This document shows, piece by piece, positions 63,794 through 64,000 of a stretch of 64,000 nucleotides of DNA; position 1 is the first letter of the stretch, and each line of letters begins with the position of its first letter. Made by a program: the position numbers and the translations under genes. The stretch spans positions 62,001-126,000 of the forward strand of contig NZ_JXQD01000005.1 of NCBI RefSeq assembly GCF_002100145.1. Direction: 5' to 3'. Origin of the DNA: Vibrio sp. qd031. GTDB lineage: Bacteria; Pseudomonadota; Gammaproteobacteria; Enterobacterales; Vibrionaceae. Below the pieces are notes generated by a model that saw nothing but the letters and a program-made list of their open reading frames with translations, was not told the DNA's origin and did no database searches.

Positions 63794-64000
63794 TTATTCT
63801 TCGTCGAATGCCTCGAACTCGATCCCCATTTCCGTCATCAGCGCTTTCACTTCTGCAGGAATATCGTCTGGGCGATCTTTTCTTAAGTCTTCATCGGTTG
63901 GCAGTGGCTGACCCGTATAAGCATGTAAAAATGCTTCACACAGTAATTCACTGTTGGTCGCGTGACGCAGGTTGTTGACCTGGCGACGTGTACGCTCGTC
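63794..64000 (-). CDS. metJ: Methionine repressor MetJ (3' part, window edge)
   Basis: 68 C-terminal residues, cut by the window end. They begin '[20 protein letters not shown]' and continue '[19 protein letters not shown]', a near copy of E. coli MetJ residues beyond the ribbon-helix-helix. The full protein (about 105 residues) binds SAM and represses methionine biosynthesis genes. The tail is more acidic ('EFEAFDEE') than in E. coli. The 5' end lies outside the window. Confidence 0.96.
   Translation of the reverse strand, partial: DERTRRQVNNLRHATNSELLCEAFLHAYTGQPLPTDEDLRKDRPDDIPAEVKALMTEMGIEFEAFDEE

Overview
The window is a stretch of gammaproteobacterial chromosome, almost certainly from a Vibrionaceae (Vibrio-like) bacterium. 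I base this on remembered family resemblance and gene order; no search was run. Much of it is the block found near 88-94 min in Escherichia coli (cpxAR/cpxP-fieF-pfkA-tpiA, glpX-zapB-rraA-menA-hslVU-ftsN-cytR-priA-rpmE-metJ, epmB/efp-frdABCD-epmA, fxsA/aspA/dcuA/dsbD). The protein variants look Vibrio-like: a short FtsN, a DUF3135 protein, and a DUF4212 plus solute-symporter acetate-type transporter with a CrbR-like regulator. I found no rRNA, tRNA or CRISPR array.

Layout. 1-6.6 kb: a sulfate assimilation locus (SLC13/RCK permease, cysD, cysC, a DHH phosphoesterase, a four-helix-bundle gene, cysN). The four-helix-bundle gene is flanked by inverted copies of a GC-rich repeat. 6.6-8.35 kb: a REP/RAYT island (IS200-like Tyr transposase and four copies of a 28-bp palindrome) with a lone Wzz-like protein. 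8.35-17.2 kb: recG, a DUF3108 protein, a split HipS/HipT kinase pair without a visible HipB, a small exported protein, and the symporter with its response regulator. 17.4-22.8 kb: a peptide-export cluster (below). 23.1-29.4 kb: dsbD, dcuA, aspA, fxsA, trmL. 29.5-38.8 kb: Cpx envelope stress genes, fieF, and glycolytic/gluconeogenic genes (pfkA, tpiA, glpX), ending with zapB. 38.9-40.8 kb: a two-gene split chemoreceptor. 41.1-47.7 kb: the EF-P modification genes around fumarate reductase. 47.7-55.2 kb: an EamA and a DASS transporter, rraA, menA and a sugar ABC importer lacking its ATPase. 55.5-64 kb: hslVU, ftsN, cytR, priA, rpmE, malic enzyme and the 3' part of metJ.

The most interesting element is the cluster at 17.5-22.8 kb, all on the minus strand. 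A stand-alone LuxR-type HTH protein, an HlyD-type adaptor and an ABC exporter with a C39 peptidase domain are translationally coupled. They are followed by a short AT-rich operon. That operon encodes two tiny peptides (51 and 54 aa), each with a double-glycine leader and a GxxxG motif in the mature part, then a 51-aa two-TM protein placed like an immunity protein, then a SunS-like family 2 glycosyltransferase. None of the three small genes is long enough to appear in a 60-aa ORF list. I infer a two-peptide, possibly glycosylated, Gram-negative bacteriocin system. An 18-bp dyad upstream of the peptides is a plausible operator.

Other points are a heptanucleotide-based GC-rich repeat family scattered between genes, REP palindromes doubling as terminators, and many clear intrinsic terminators. 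Start codons were moved from the longest ORF where Shine-Dalgarno position and family length supported it.
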